Assembly (NCBI GenBank): GCA_902581445.1
Contig: CACHOG010000001.1
Coordinates: 310,001 to 374,000, forward strand
Source of the DNA: an uncultured Pelagibacteraceae bacterium
Lineage (GTDB): Bacteria > Pseudomonadota > Alphaproteobacteria > Pelagibacterales > Pelagibacteraceae
Reading direction: 5' to 3'
DNA length: 64,000 nt
Shown: positions 8,894 through 18,870 of the stretch, piece by piece
Position numbering within the stretch: position 1 is the stretch's first letter
Layout: the number at the start of each line of letters is the position of its first letter
The notes under the pieces: model-generated
Told to the model about the DNA's origin: nothing
Seen by the model: only the letters and a program-made list of their open reading frames with translations
Database searches by the model: none
Translations under genes and position numbers: made by a program

Positions 8894-10573
8894 TCCTTCT
8901 ATGTCACCTTTTTTATTTAGTTTTATTTTATCAGCGGCAGGAACTCTTGGTAAACCAGGCATTGTCATAATTGATCCACAAACTACAACAATAAACTCAG
9001 CACCAGATGATAATCTTACCTCTCTTATAGAAATTTCATGTCCTGTAGGAGCTCCTTTTAATTTAGGATCAACTGAAAAACTGTACTGAGTTTTAGCTAT
9101 ACAGACAGGTAATTTTCCATATCCATTATCCTCAAATATTTTTAACTGTTTTTTAACATTTTCATCTGAAGTAATTGAACTTGCTTTGTATATCTCCTTT
9201 GCAATTGTTTCCACTTTACTCCACAATGATTGATTATCCTCATATAAAAACTTAAAATTTTTCTTTTTTGAAACTTTGCATATCTTAACAACTTTTTTAG
9301 CTAAATCTTTTGCACCCTTTCCACCATCTGCCCAATGTGTAGACTCACTGACTTCAACCTTTTGACTCTTGCAAAAATCTTTTACAGCGGATATTTCTTT
9401 TTTTGTATCTAAAATGAAACTATTAACAGCTACAATTGGCGTTAATCCAAATTTTTTTATATTACCTATATGTCTTTCCAAATTTACCAATCCTTTTTTA
9501 AGTGCTTCAACATTTTCGTTTTTTAAATTTTCTTTTTCAACACCTCCATGCATTTTTAAGGCTCTTATTGTTGCAACAATAACCACACAACTTGGTTTTA
9601 AGTTTGATTTTCTACATTTAATATCTAAAAATTTTTCAGCACCTAGATCTGCGCCAAACCCAGCCTCTGTAACAACATAGTCAGCAAGTTTTAAAGCAGA
9701 CTTTGTTGCAATTACCGAATTGCATCCATGCGCAATATTAGCAAAAGGTCCTCCATGGATTAATGCAGGATTATTTTCTAAAGTTTGGGTTACGTTCGGT
9801 CTTATTGCATCTTTTAAAAGAACAGTCATTGGTCCTTGGGCATTTAGATCTTTTGCATAAATAGGTTTGCCATCGGTATTGTATGCGATTGTTATATTTC
9901 CGATTCTTTTTTCTAAATCTTTTAGATCATTTGATAGGCAAAAAATTGCCATGACCTCTGATGCAACTGTGATATCAAATCCATCTTCCCTAGGGAATTC
10001 TTTTGCAACACCTTTAGTATTTATATTTATGAATCTTAAAGCTCTGTCATTCATATCCACAACTCTTTTCCAAACAATTCTCTTATCGTCAATTTTAAGT
10101 TTGTTACCCCAATAGATGTGATTATCAATTAATGCAGATAGCAAATTGTGAGCTGATGTAATGGCATGAAAGTCTCCAGTAAAATGTAAATTAATCTGTT
10201 CCATAGGTACTACTTGAGCATAACCTCCTCCAGCAGCCCCTCCCTTCATACCAAACGATGGTCCGAGACTAGGCTCTCTTAAACATACTATTGATTTTTT
10301 ACCAATTTTGTTAAGCCCATCATGTAACCCAACAGAGGTAGTTGTTTTTCCCTCTCCCGCTGGAGTAGGAGTAATAGCGGTTACTAAAATTAGATGTCCA
10401 TCTTTTTTATTTTTTAATTTATTTAAGTATTCAAGGTTTATTTTAGCAATATGTCTACCCATAGGACTAAAGCTGCTATTATTATCAGGAACTTTGATTT
10501 TGCCTAAAATATCCTTAATAGGCTTCATTTTTGCGGCTCTTGCTATTTCGATGTCTGATTTGACTGCGCCCAT
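8885..10573 (-). CDS. fhs: Formate-tetrahydrofolate ligase
   Basis: ATP-dependent ligation of formate to tetrahydrofolate giving 10-formyl-THF; it can also run in reverse to yield ATP and formate. The 562-residue protein has the P-loop segment [16 protein letters not shown] (69-84), the glycine-rich [21 protein letters not shown] region, [22 protein letters not shown] and a C-terminal [15 protein letters not shown] block. It is divergent from soxB with about 94 bases between them. Sarcosine and dimethylglycine oxidation load one-carbon units onto THF, so Fhs is well placed to process them. Read on the minus strand, the start ATG is at 10573. Confidence 0.95.
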   Translation of the reverse strand: MGAVKSDIEIARAAKMKPIKDILGKIKVPDNNSSFSPMGRHIAKINLEYLNKLKNKKDGHLILVTAITPTPAGEGKTTTSVGLHDGLNKIGKKSIVCLREPSLGPSFGMKGGAAGGGYAQVVPMEQINLHFTGDFHAITSAHNLLSALIDNHIYWGNKLKIDDKRIVWKRVVDMNDRALRFININTKGVAKEFPREDGFDITVASEVMAIFCLSNDLKDLEKRIGNITIAYNTDGKPIYAKDLNAQGPMTVLLKDAIRPNVTQTLENNPALIHGGPFANIAHGCNSVIATKSALKLADYVVTEAGFGADLGAEKFLDIKCRKSNLKPSCVVIVATIRALKMHGGVEKENLKNENVEALKKGLVNLERHIGNIKKFGLTPIVAVNSFILDTKKEISAVKDFCKSQKVEVSESTHWADGGKGAKDLAKKVVKICKVSKKKNFKFLYEDNQSLWSKVETIAKEIYKASSITSDENVKKQLKIFEDNGYGKLPVCIAKTQYSFSVDPKLKGAPTGHEISIREVRLSSGAEFIVVVCGSIMTMPGLPRVPAADKIKLNKKGDIEGLF

Positions 10574-10667
10574 ATATGCTTTCTTTAAGCTTTATATTAT
10601 GGAACAGATTTCTATACTTTATTATATAATTTTTAAAGAAATAAATTAAAATTAGTTATAATAATTT

Positions 10668-11924
10668 ATGCAAAAATATTCATTTTTAAGCTTAATAAAA
10701 AATGCATTCTCAGGTCATAAAGGTTGGGAAGTCGCTTGGAAAGATCCAACACCAAAAAAAGAATATGACGTCGTCATAATTGGAGGCGGGGGTCATGGCT
10801 TAGCCACAGCATATTATTTAGCTAAAGAACACAAAATTACAAATATTGCCGTTATAGAAAAAGGATGGATTGGTGGTGGAAACGTTGGGAGAAATACAAC
10901 TATTATAAGATCAAATTATATGCACGATGAGAACGGTCTTTTTTATGAGAAAGGGATGGACTTGTGGAGAAGTATGTCTCAAGATTTAAACTTTAATATA
11001 ATGTTCTCCCCAAGAGGAATTATTAATCTTGCACATTCTGATGCGCAAATGAATGCATATGCAAGGAGAGGGAACTCTATGAGATTAAATGGTATTGATG
11101 CAGTATTGCTCGATAGAGAAGAAGTAAAAAAGAAAGTTCCAGTTTTAGATTTTTCTGACAATGTGAGGTTTCCAATATTCGGCGCGCTGATGCAACCAAG
11201 TGCTGGAACTGCTAGACACGATGCCGTTGCTTGGGGTTACGCAAGACAAGCTGACTCTATGGGAGTAGATATTATTCAGCATTGCGAAGTTACTGGGTTT
11301 GATATTAGTAATGGAAAAATTCAAGGAATTAAAACCTCAAGAGGAGATATTAAAACTAAAAAAGTTGGCTTATGTGTTGCTGGTAGTACTTCAATTCTAG
11401 CAGAAATGTTAAATATGACATTGCCAATTGAAACCCATTTATTGCAAGCTTGCGTTTCTGAACCAATCAAGCCAATTCTTGATCATGTAGTAACTTTTGG
11501 TGCCGGACATTTTTATTGTAGTCAATCTGATAAAGGTGAAATGGTAATGGGTGGAGATTTGGATGGATATAATAGTTACGCGCAAAGAGGAAATTTACCA
11601 ACACTTCAACATGTATTGACAGAAGGAATTGCGATGTTCCCATTTTTAAGTAAATTAAATATGTTAAGAACCTGGGGCGGTATAATGGATATGTCAATGG
11701 ATGGATCACCAATAATTGACAAAACTCATATTGCAGGATTGTATTTAAACTGCGGATGGTGTTATGGTGGATTTAAAGCAACACCGGCATCAGGTTTTAC
11801 TTTTGCACATACAATAGCACAAGATAGAGTTCACGAATTAAACGCTGGTTTTAGACTGGATAGATTTAGCACTGGTCATCTCATAGATGAAAAAGGTCTT
11901 GGAACAAAAACTTGGATTTCTTAA
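10668..11924 (+). CDS. soxB: Sarcosine oxidase, subunit beta
   Basis: FAD/FMN subunit of heterotetrameric sarcosine oxidase, which oxidises sarcosine (N-methylglycine) to glycine and hands the methyl carbon to THF. The 418 residues include the Rossmann FAD motif VVIIGGGGHGLATAYYLA (35-52), GWIGGGNVGRNTTIIRSNY (67-85), and the C-terminal NCGWCYGGFKATPASG. The gene begins the soxBDAG operon and directly abuts soxD (stop then ATG). A TATAAT-like box lies at 10625-10630 upstream, which is weak promoter evidence in such AT-rich DNA. Confidence 0.95.
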   Translation: MQKYSFLSLIKNAFSGHKGWEVAWKDPTPKKEYDVVIIGGGGHGLATAYYLAKEHKITNIAVIEKGWIGGGNVGRNTTIIRSNYMHDENGLFYEKGMDLWRSMSQDLNFNIMFSPRGIINLAHSDAQMNAYARRGNSMRLNGIDAVLLDREEVKKKVPVLDFSDNVRFPIFGALMQPSAGTARHDAVAWGYARQADSMGVDIIQHCEVTGFDISNGKIQGIKTSRGDIKTKKVGLCVAGSTSILAEMLNMTLPIETHLLQACVSEPIKPILDHVVTFGAGHFYCSQSDKGEMVMGGDLDGYNSYAQRGNLPTLQHVLTEGIAMFPFLSKLNMLRTWGGIMDMSMDGSPIIDKTHIAGLYLNCGWCYGGFKATPASGFTFAHTIAQDRVHELNAGFRLDRFSTGHLIDEKGLGTKTWIS

Positions 11925-12194
11925 ATGCTTTACATCAAGTGCCCACATTGTGGATTACGATCTCAAAATGAATTTGCTTATGGTGGAGATGCCTCAGTAA
12001 AAAGACCAGAACTTAATAAAGAAATTTCAGATCAAGAGTGGGATGAGTTTGTATATTTAAGAAAGAGCCCAAGAGGAAAACATTTAGAACTTTGGCATCA
12101 TGTATCTGGATGTAGACAATGGATAAAAGTTCTAAGAGATACCTCAACACATGAAATATTTAATACTTATAAATCAGAAGAAAAAGTTGGATAA
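11925..12194 (+). CDS. soxD: Sarcosine oxidase, subunit delta
   Basis: Small zinc-binding subunit of heterotetrameric sarcosine oxidase, 89 residues, close to the usual 85-105. The N-terminus has the CPHCG zinc motif (Cys6, Cys9), and the HHVSGCRQW segment (near residues 62-70) supplies the remaining His/Cys. The GDASVKRP and SPRGKHLELWHH blocks are typical of SoxD. It starts immediately after the soxB stop, and its TAATG end overlaps the start of soxA by one base. Confidence 0.93.
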   Translation: MLYIKCPHCGLRSQNEFAYGGDASVKRPELNKEISDQEWDEFVYLRKSPRGKHLELWHHVSGCRQWIKVLRDTSTHEIFNTYKSEEKVG

Positions 12195-15190
12195 TGAGAC
12201 AAAATTATAGATTAGATAAAATCGGATTAGTAAATAGAGAAAAAAAACTTTCATTTAAATTTAATGGAAAAAAATATTTTGGGTATGAGGGAGATACATT
12301 GGCATCTGCTTTAATTGCTAATGGTGTTCATTTAGTAGGAAGAAGTTTCAAATATCATAGACCTAGAGGTTTTTTTGGTGCAGGTGTCGACGAGCCGTAT
12401 GCTATTGTTCAATTATATAGAAATGGTGAAACAGAACCAAACGTAAGAGCTACAGAACAGGAATTATTTGAGGGTTTAGAAGCGAAGAGTGTAAATTGTT
12501 GGCCAAGTGTTAATTTTGATATTGGTGCAATAAATAATTTTTTGAATATATTTTTACCAGCAGGTTTTTATTACAAAACTTTTATGTGGCCGAGAAGCTT
12601 TTGGTACAGAATATACGAACCATTTATCAGAAAAGCAGCAGGTTTTGGCGTTGCATCAAAAGAACATGACAAGGAAAGATATGAACATAAATATGAGTAT
12701 TGTGATCTCTTAATTGCTGGATCTGGACCCTCCGGATTGGCAAGTGCTTATGCTGCAGCAAAAAATGGTGCAAGAGTTATTCTTGCTGAAGATAAGCCTC
12801 GATTTGGTGGAAGTTTATTAACATCAGATGTGAGTATTAATAATCAAAGTGGAAAAGAATGGGCTGATAATATTATTACAGAACTTAAAGGAATGACAAA
12901 TGTAACTGTTAAAAATAGAGCTCAAATTTTCGGTTACTATGATCACAATATGCTAGTAATGTCTGAAAGAGTGACAGACCATTTACCAAAATCAGAACAA
13001 TTCACTCCTAAACAAAGACTTTGGTATATAAGAGCAAAACAAGTTGTAATTTCTTCAGGATCAATAGAAAGACCAATTGTTTTTGGAAACAATGATACAC
13101 CTGGAGTAGTCTTAGCATCCGCAGCTAAGGAATACATGAAAGTTTATGGAGTTTTAGTTGGAAAAAAACCTATTGTATTTACTAACAATGATAGCGCTTA
13201 TGAAACTGCTATCGAATTTAAAAAAAATAATATTAATCCAATTGTATTAGACAGTAGACAAGACAGTAACTCAGAAATAATTAAAGAGGCAAAGTCTCTT
13301 GGTATAGATATTAAATTTTCTCATGTTGTAGTTGTAGCTAAAGGTTATAAGAAAGTAAAATCTTGTGATATTGCAGAAATATCTGAAGATAAACAAAACT
13401 TAAATCAAATTAAAAATATTGAATGTGATTGTATTTGTGTCTCAGGTTTTTGGACCCCAACTATTCATCTTGCGTCTCAATCAGGAGGTAAGACAAAGTT
13501 TAAAGAGGAAATTGATGCTTTTGTGCCAGATAAGTCGAAACAAAAAGAAGTAACCTTGGGTTCTGCAAACGGAGTATTTACTTTAGAAGAAACATTGAAA
13601 ACTTCTTTTGACAAAGGTTTTGAATTATCTAAAGAAATTACTAATAATAACAATAGCCAGCAAATACCTAAAGTTTCAGAAAAAAAACACTCTAAACATG
13701 ATAAGTTTTGGTGTGTTCCGTTACCAAAAGGGAAAAAATATAAAAGATTTTTAGATTTTCAAAATGATGTTGCTGTATCAGATATAGAACTTGCAATTAG
13801 AGAGGGTTATAGATCTATTGAGCACGTAAAACGTTATACAACTTTAGGTATGGCTACCGATCAAGGTAAAACAAGTAATCTTAATGGATTACAATTAGTA
13901 TCAAATATAGAAAATAAAGTTGTTCCAGCAGTAGGACACACAACATTCAGACCACCTTATACACCAATTTCTATTGGAGCTATTGTAGGAAGAGAAATTG
14001 GAAAACACTCTAAACCAACAAGAAAATCTCCAATGCATAATTGGCATGAAAAAAATAATGCAGTTTTTGTTGATGCTGGCGTTTGGTTACGACCAAGATA
14101 CTACAAAAGAGGAAATGAAGGATTATTCGAAGCCTCTAAAAGAGAAGCTGAAAACGTTCGAAAAAATGTTGGCGTTTGTGATGTAACAACTCTTGGAAAA
14201 ATAGATGTTAAAGGTCCCGATGCAGCTGAATTTTTAAATAGAGTTTACACAAATGCATGGCTTAAACTACCAGTCGGGAAAGCAAGATATGGTGTAATGC
14301 TTAGAGAAGATGGTATCGTAATGGATGACGGAACAACTACAAGGATTTCTGAGAACCATTACCATATGACAACTACTACTGCTCAAGCAGCTAATGTATT
14401 GTCTCATTTAGAATACTATTTACAACTAGTTTGGCCTGAGCTTGATGTTAATGTTGTATCAACAACCGAACAGTGGGCTGGCGCTGCTATTGCAGGACCA
14501 AAGTCTAGAGATTTATTGCAAAAACTTTTTCCAGATACAGATGTTTCTAATGAAGGATTGCCATTTATGGGATTTGTAGAGGCAAATTTATTTGGTGTTA
14601 ACGCAAGAATATTCAGAATTTCATTTTCTGGTGAGCTTGCTTACGAAGTAAATGTTGAGTCAGATAATGGAAACTTTATGTGGGAAAAAATTATAGAAAT
14701 TGGTAAAGATTTTGATTTGCAACCATATGGAACTGAAGCTTTATCAACTCTTAGAATAGAAATGGGCCACGTTGCTGGATCAGAATTAGATGGAAGAACT
14801 ATACCTTATGATACAGGTTTAGATGGTTTAGTAAGTAAGAAAAAAGACTTTATAGGTAAAAGATCTTTACTGAAAAAAGCCTATAATGAAAAGGATAGAC
14901 AAAGATTAGTAGGGGTAGTTCCGTTAGATAAAAAGACAAGTATTCCAGAAGGATCACATCTTGTAAAAGATCCTAAAGGAAAGTTACCTAATCCAAAACT
15001 AGGACATATATCAGCTTCTTGTTGGAGTGTTGAACATAACAATCCATTTTCTCTAGCTATTTTAAAAGATGGAAAAAATATGATTGGTTCAAAATTATAT
15101 GCTATGTCTCCACTAAAAAATAAAACTATAGCAGTTGAAATTGTATCGTCGCACTATGTAGATCCAAAAGGAGAGAGAGTACGATCATGA
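12194..15190 (+). CDS. soxA: Sarcosine oxidase, subunit alpha
   Basis: Large subunit of heterotetrameric sarcosine oxidase, 998 residues. Domains in order are an N-terminal ferredoxin-like fold (about 10-100, without iron-sulfur cysteines, as in this family), an NAD/FAD-binding oxidoreductase domain beginning at GSGPSG (176-181), a central SoxA-specific region, and a C-terminal GcvT-type aminomethyltransferase half (from about 610 to the end). The GcvT half receives the imine from sarcosine oxidation and makes 5,10-methylene-THF. It overlaps soxD by 1 base and soxG by 4 bases. Confidence 0.95.
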   Translation: MRQNYRLDKIGLVNREKKLSFKFNGKKYFGYEGDTLASALIANGVHLVGRSFKYHRPRGFFGAGVDEPYAIVQLYRNGETEPNVRATEQELFEGLEAKSVNCWPSVNFDIGAINNFLNIFLPAGFYYKTFMWPRSFWYRIYEPFIRKAAGFGVASKEHDKERYEHKYEYCDLLIAGSGPSGLASAYAAAKNGARVILAEDKPRFGGSLLTSDVSINNQSGKEWADNIITELKGMTNVTVKNRAQIFGYYDHNMLVMSERVTDHLPKSEQFTPKQRLWYIRAKQVVISSGSIERPIVFGNNDTPGVVLASAAKEYMKVYGVLVGKKPIVFTNNDSAYETAIEFKKNNINPIVLDSRQDSNSEIIKEAKSLGIDIKFSHVVVVAKGYKKVKSCDIAEISEDKQNLNQIKNIECDCICVSGFWTPTIHLASQSGGKTKFKEEIDAFVPDKSKQKEVTLGSANGVFTLEETLKTSFDKGFELSKEITNNNNSQQIPKVSEKKHSKHDKFWCVPLPKGKKYKRFLDFQNDVAVSDIELAIREGYRSIEHVKRYTTLGMATDQGKTSNLNGLQLVSNIENKVVPAVGHTTFRPPYTPISIGAIVGREIGKHSKPTRKSPMHNWHEKNNAVFVDAGVWLRPRYYKRGNEGLFEASKREAENVRKNVGVCDVTTLGKIDVKGPDAAEFLNRVYTNAWLKLPVGKARYGVMLREDGIVMDDGTTTRISENHYHMTTTTAQAANVLSHLEYYLQLVWPELDVNVVSTTEQWAGAAIAGPKSRDLLQKLFPDTDVSNEGLPFMGFVEANLFGVNARIFRISFSGELAYEVNVESDNGNFMWEKIIEIGKDFDLQPYGTEALSTLRIEMGHVAGSELDGRTIPYDTGLDGLVSKKKDFIGKRSLLKKAYNEKDRQRLVGVVPLDKKTSIPEGSHLVKDPKGKLPNPKLGHISASCWSVEHNNPFSLAILKDGKNMIGSKLYAMSPLKNKTIAVEIVSSHYVDPKGERVRS

Positions 15191-15771
15191 CAAGCATATC
15201 ACCATTAAATAACGTTCATTTAGTTGGAGATCATGGTAATTTCAAAAATAAAAATCCAGATGAAATTATAAATATAAAAGAATTGAAAAACTTTAAAATT
15301 TTCCAGATCGTAAAGTTTAAAAAAAATAAGAAAAATATTAATGATTATAAATTATCTGGTTTAGATTTTCCTGATAAGCTAAAAGTATCTAAAAATAAGG
15401 ATGCAAGAATATTATGGATGGGCCCAAATAATTGGCTCATAATATCAAGCTCAAGTAATTTGTTTCAAGAAATATCTAAAAATCTTTCTAACGTTGAGTT
15501 TGCGATAACTGATTTGTCCCATTCAAAAGCAATAATTGAACTGTCAGGAAAAAGTGTAAGAGAGGTTTTAAAAAAAGGTTGCCCAATTAATTTTAACGAC
15601 ATAAATAAAAATGAATCAATAAATTCTATTTTTAATGGAATTGCTATCACATTAGATTTTATTAATGATAAACCTGATAAAATAAGAGTTATGTGCCTTA
15701 GAAGTTTAGGAGAGTCTTTGTATCATTCAATTACAGACGCTTCGCTTGAATTTGGTTATAAAGCAATTTAA
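15187..15771 (+). CDS. soxG: Sarcosine oxidase, subunit gamma
   Basis: Fourth subunit of sarcosine oxidase, 194 residues, at the end of the soxBDAG order. SoxG is poorly conserved. Support comes from position, size and the ILWMGPNNWLIISS, ITDLSHSKAIIELSG and RSLGESLYHSITDA segments, which match the GcvT-like fold of this subunit. ATG overlaps the soxA stop by 4 bases, which makes translational coupling likely. Confidence 0.85.
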   Translation: MTSISPLNNVHLVGDHGNFKNKNPDEIINIKELKNFKIFQIVKFKKNKKNINDYKLSGLDFPDKLKVSKNKDARILWMGPNNWLIISSSSNLFQEISKNLSNVEFAITDLSHSKAIIELSGKSVREVLKKGCPINFNDINKNESINSIFNGIAITLDFINDKPDKIRVMCLRSLGESLYHSITDASLEFGYKAI

Positions 15772-15775
15772 TTTT

Positions 15776-16231
15776 ATGGAGTCAATTGAGGGAAATTTTG
15801 ATAACGTTGAAGTTAATAGTCTTTTATTAAATCATTTTAAAGAATTGAGATCCGTATCCCCTGAAGGGAGCGCTCATGTGCTTGATATTCCAGGATTAAA
15901 AGATCCAAGTATAAAGTTTTGGAGTATATGGGAGGAGGCTCATCTTGTTGGATGTGGTGCAATAAAAATACTTAGCAAAGAGCATGGTGAATTTAAATCT
16001 ATAAGAGTGTCAAATGAATTTAGAAAAAAAGGCTATGGTGAGAAAATTTTAAAACACTTATTATTTAAAGCTAAAAATTTAAATTTAAAAAAATTAAGTA
16101 TAGAGACTGGATCAGGAGATTTCTTTAAACCAGCAAGAGAATTATTTCAGAAAATTGGTTTCAAAAAGTGTCCCCCTTTTGCTCACTACAAAGAGGATCT
16201 TAACTCTTGTTATATGAATCTAGATATTTAA
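15776..16231 (+). CDS. GNAT family N-acetyltransferase
   Basis: A 151-residue acetyl-CoA-dependent N-acetyltransferase. The acetyl-CoA pyrophosphate loop is visible as VSNEFRKKGYGEKILKHLL, preceded by a beta strand with GCGAIKIL and followed by the KLSIETGSGDFFKPARELFQ segment seen in the PhnO/YjcF-like and YsnE-like subgroup. I place the start at the ATG at 15776, four bases after soxG stops, not at the in-frame TTG at 15746 that would lie inside soxG. The acceptor substrate is unknown; its position at the end of the sox operon does not define it. Confidence 0.82.
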   Translation: MESIEGNFDNVEVNSLLLNHFKELRSVSPEGSAHVLDIPGLKDPSIKFWSIWEEAHLVGCGAIKILSKEHGEFKSIRVSNEFRKKGYGEKILKHLLFKAKNLNLKKLSIETGSGDFFKPARELFQKIGFKKCPPFAHYKEDLNSCYMNLDI

Positions 16232-16232
16232 A

Positions 16233-17279
16233 TTAATCTAATACCTCGTCTAATTTTTTAAATTCTCCAATCTTAAAAATTAAAGCATCGTCTCTTTTAA
16301 AACCAAATTTTTCTGCATTATCTTTGAATCTTTTTGGAGGTTCCATTATTGGCTCAAGTGACAAAACAAATGTACCCCAATGAGTACCTAAAACTTTTTT
16401 ACTTTTAAGATCTTGAGCAGCTTGCAAAGCTTCTTCAGGCGATGTGTGATATATTGATTTTTCAAACATTGGTCTAAAGTCATATGCACCAATATTTATC
16501 ATTGTTAGATCTATTGGTCCAAACTCTTTGCCAATTTTTTTATAGATGTTTCCATATCCAGTATCACATGCAAAAAATATTTTTTTTCCATCGTATTCTA
16601 TTAAAAAACTACCCCATAAAGTTTTATTTGTATCTGTTAAACTTCTTTTTGACCAGTGAACTGCAGGCAAAAATGTAATTTTTAAATCATTAAATTTTAC
16701 TTCTTGATACCAGTCAAGCTCTTGAACATCTTTAAAATGGTGCTTTGTAAAATATTTACCTAATTTGAGTGCTGTAAATACTTTTGTATCCTTGTATGGA
16801 AATTTTCTTATAGTTCCCATGTCCTGATGATCATAATGATTATGAGTCAGTAAAAATAAATCAATTTTTGGTAGCTCATTTAAATTTAATGCTGGCTCAG
16901 TATATCTTTTAGGTCCGAAAATTAATGGTCCAGCATTTTTAGAAAAAACTGGATCAGTAATTATAGTTGTATTACCTAATTTTATTAAAAAGGTAGCATG
17001 TCCTATCCAACCTATGTAATCATTATTTTTAATACTGTTTAATTTATCTAAGACTAAATTTTTTTTGATTACATGTTCATCAGGAACAGTCATGTCTAAT
17101 TTTTTTTTCTCTTTATTAAATGTACTATAGGACCAATTTACATTTTCACTTCTAACAGGTGATCCCTCAGGGTTTCTGAATTTTCCGTTATCTAAATGAT
17201 GATATGGTTTATTTGTCATAGCAAGAGTTACCGAATTATATTGAAAAAAAATAATAATTAAAATTATAAATTTTTTCAT
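16233..17279 (-). CDS. MBL-fold metallo-hydrolase, exported (NAPE-PLD/UlaG-like)
   Basis: A 348-residue metallo-beta-lactamase-fold hydrolase with an N-terminal signal-like segment (MKKFIILIIIFFQYNSVTLA) implying a periplasmic place. The dinuclear metal motif HNHYDH is at 146-151, preceded by WIGHATFLIKLGNTTIITDP and followed by LPAVHWSKR, FACDTGYG and GTHWGTF. This order is typical of the N-acyl-phosphatidylethanolamine phospholipase D / UlaG-like group. A lipid or lactone substrate is possible. It lies two bases beyond purK on the minus strand and may be read through from purEK. Confidence 0.83.
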   Translation of the reverse strand: MKKFIILIIIFFQYNSVTLAMTNKPYHHLDNGKFRNPEGSPVRSENVNWSYSTFNKEKKKLDMTVPDEHVIKKNLVLDKLNSIKNNDYIGWIGHATFLIKLGNTTIITDPVFSKNAGPLIFGPKRYTEPALNLNELPKIDLFLLTHNHYDHQDMGTIRKFPYKDTKVFTALKLGKYFTKHHFKDVQELDWYQEVKFNDLKITFLPAVHWSKRSLTDTNKTLWGSFLIEYDGKKIFFACDTGYGNIYKKIGKEFGPIDLTMINIGAYDFRPMFEKSIYHTSPEEALQAAQDLKSKKVLGTHWGTFVLSLEPIMEPPKRFKDNAEKFGFKRDDALIFKIGEFKKLDEVLD

Positions 17280-17281
17280 TA

Positions 17282-18331
17282 TTAAATTTTAATAATTGTG
17301 GTGAAATGACCCATTTTTCTTTTAGGTTTTATTTCTTTTTTTTGGTAATCAAAAAAAAACTCGTTTTCTTTAACTTTTTTGTTTCGATACTCAGTAATAT
17401 CTTCACCAATTAAGTTTATCATTTTTGCATTGTAAATTTTTTTTGTTTCTAATTTATCCAAGGCACAAACTGCTCTTATATGATTTTCAAATTGACTTAC
17501 ATTATGTGAATTTATTGTTAAGTGACCAGAGTTATGTACCCTCGGTGCGATTTCATTTACATAAAGATTGTCGTTTTCGTCAATAAAATATTCTACACAT
17601 AGTGTTCCCACATAATCTAACTCTTCTGAAATTTTTTTTGCCCATTCGGTTGATAAATTTAAGATTTCTTTACTAATTTTTGCAGGTATTTCTGAAAATT
17701 TAAGTATCTGATCCTTGTGTGTATTTTCTATTGGTTCATATATCTCATAGGTTTGATTTTTAAATCTTGTAATAATTACTGAAATTTCTTTTTTTAGATT
17801 TATAATTTTTTCTAAAATATATTGGTTGTTAAAATCTATTTTTTGCTTATCTATCTCATTTTTATTGTTAAGTCTAAATTGTCCTTTCCCATCATAACCA
17901 AGGGTAGTGGTTTTCAAAATACCCGGTAAAAAATTTAAGTTATTATTTAAATCTTTTAAGTTTTTTATAATTACGTAGTCGGTAGTTTTAATACCTAAGT
18001 TGTTTATAAAATTTTTTTCAGAAAATCTATTTTGAATAACTTGATTAATATTTGGTTTAGGCAAAACTTGCTTATGTTTATTAATAAATTCAAGGGTATT
18101 AAAAGGAATATTTTCAAATTCGTAAGTTACAACATTTACTTTATTTACAAATTCTGTAATTTTGTTCTCATCATTATAATCACCCAGAATGAAATCATCA
18201 GCAAATTTTTGTGCAGGCGCGTTTTCATCATCACAATAAATGATGGTTTGTACATTTAATTTTTTTGCTGCTGTTGCAAGCATACTACCTAATTGACCAC
18301 CACCTAAAATTCCAAGATTTATCTTACTCAT
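17282..18331 (-). CDS. purK: N5-carboxyaminoimidazole ribonucleotide synthase
   Basis: ATP-grasp enzyme of purine synthesis that makes N5-CAIR from AIR, bicarbonate and ATP. The 349 residues start with ILGGGQLGSMLATAAKKL, followed by VVTYEFENIP, KTTTLGYDGKGQF (ATP binding), EKIINLKKEISVII and the EIAPRVHNSGHLTI signature. It lies directly after purE with no gap, so the two act in sequence and are co-transcribed. Confidence 0.93.
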   Translation of the reverse strand: MSKINLGILGGGQLGSMLATAAKKLNVQTIIYCDDENAPAQKFADDFILGDYNDENKITEFVNKVNVVTYEFENIPFNTLEFINKHKQVLPKPNINQVIQNRFSEKNFINNLGIKTTDYVIIKNLKDLNNNLNFLPGILKTTTLGYDGKGQFRLNNKNEIDKQKIDFNNQYILEKIINLKKEISVIITRFKNQTYEIYEPIENTHKDQILKFSEIPAKISKEILNLSTEWAKKISEELDYVGTLCVEYFIDENDNLYVNEIAPRVHNSGHLTINSHNVSQFENHIRAVCALDKLETKKIYNAKMINLIGEDITEYRNKKVKENEFFFDYQKKEIKPKRKMGHFTTIIKI

Positions 18332-18823
18332 TTAACGTGGTTTTTTTTTCACAGATCTAGTTTGTTTAGCACGCCAACTTTCAAGACTTCTTCTAATTTT
18401 TTTATCACTAACTGATAATATGGATGCGGAGAGTAAAGCAGCATTTATCGCTCCATCGACACCGATTGCAACTGTTCCGACTGGAATTCCTTTTGGCATC
18501 TGTACTATTGAAAGAAGACTGTCTAAGCCTTTTAATTTTTTACTCTCAATTGGCACTCCTATTACAGGTATTCTAGTTAATGCTGCTATCATTCCAGGAA
18601 GGTGTGCAGAGCCACCAGCACCAGCAATAATTACAGAAATACTATTTTTTTCAGCTTTTTTTGCAAATTCATACATTCTGTTTGGAGTTCTATGAGCTGA
18701 TACAATCTTAGTTTCAAATTTTATTTTGAGTATCTTAAGCACTTTGACTGTATATTTCATAGTTGAGTAATCTGATTGGCTACCCATTACAATTGCTACT
18801 TTGTGATTTTTTTTATTTTGCAT
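18332..18823 (-). CDS. purE: N5-carboxyaminoimidazole ribonucleotide mutase
   Basis: Converts N5-CAIR to CAIR in purine synthesis. At 163 residues it has standard class I PurE length. The motifs are [10 protein letters not shown] (phosphate binding), [13 protein letters not shown] (catalytic His), [17 protein letters not shown] and the C-terminal ALLSASILS segment. It is first in the purE-purK pair on the minus strand. It is divergent from the dipeptidase gene at 18871, with 47 bases between them. Confidence 0.95.
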   Translation of the reverse strand: MQNKKNHKVAIVMGSQSDYSTMKYTVKVLKILKIKFETKIVSAHRTPNRMYEFAKKAEKNSISVIIAGAGGSAHLPGMIAALTRIPVIGVPIESKKLKGLDSLLSIVQMPKGIPVGTVAIGVDGAINAALLSASILSVSDKKIRRSLESWRAKQTRSVKKKPR

Positions 18824-18870
18824 TTATATATTTAATATCAAAAAAGCTAACACTAATATATATTTATTAT

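Noticed and set aside
15746-15775. Upstream TTG start for the acetyltransferase
   Set aside because: It would lie within the end of soxG; the ATG four bases after the soxG stop gives a normal-length protein.
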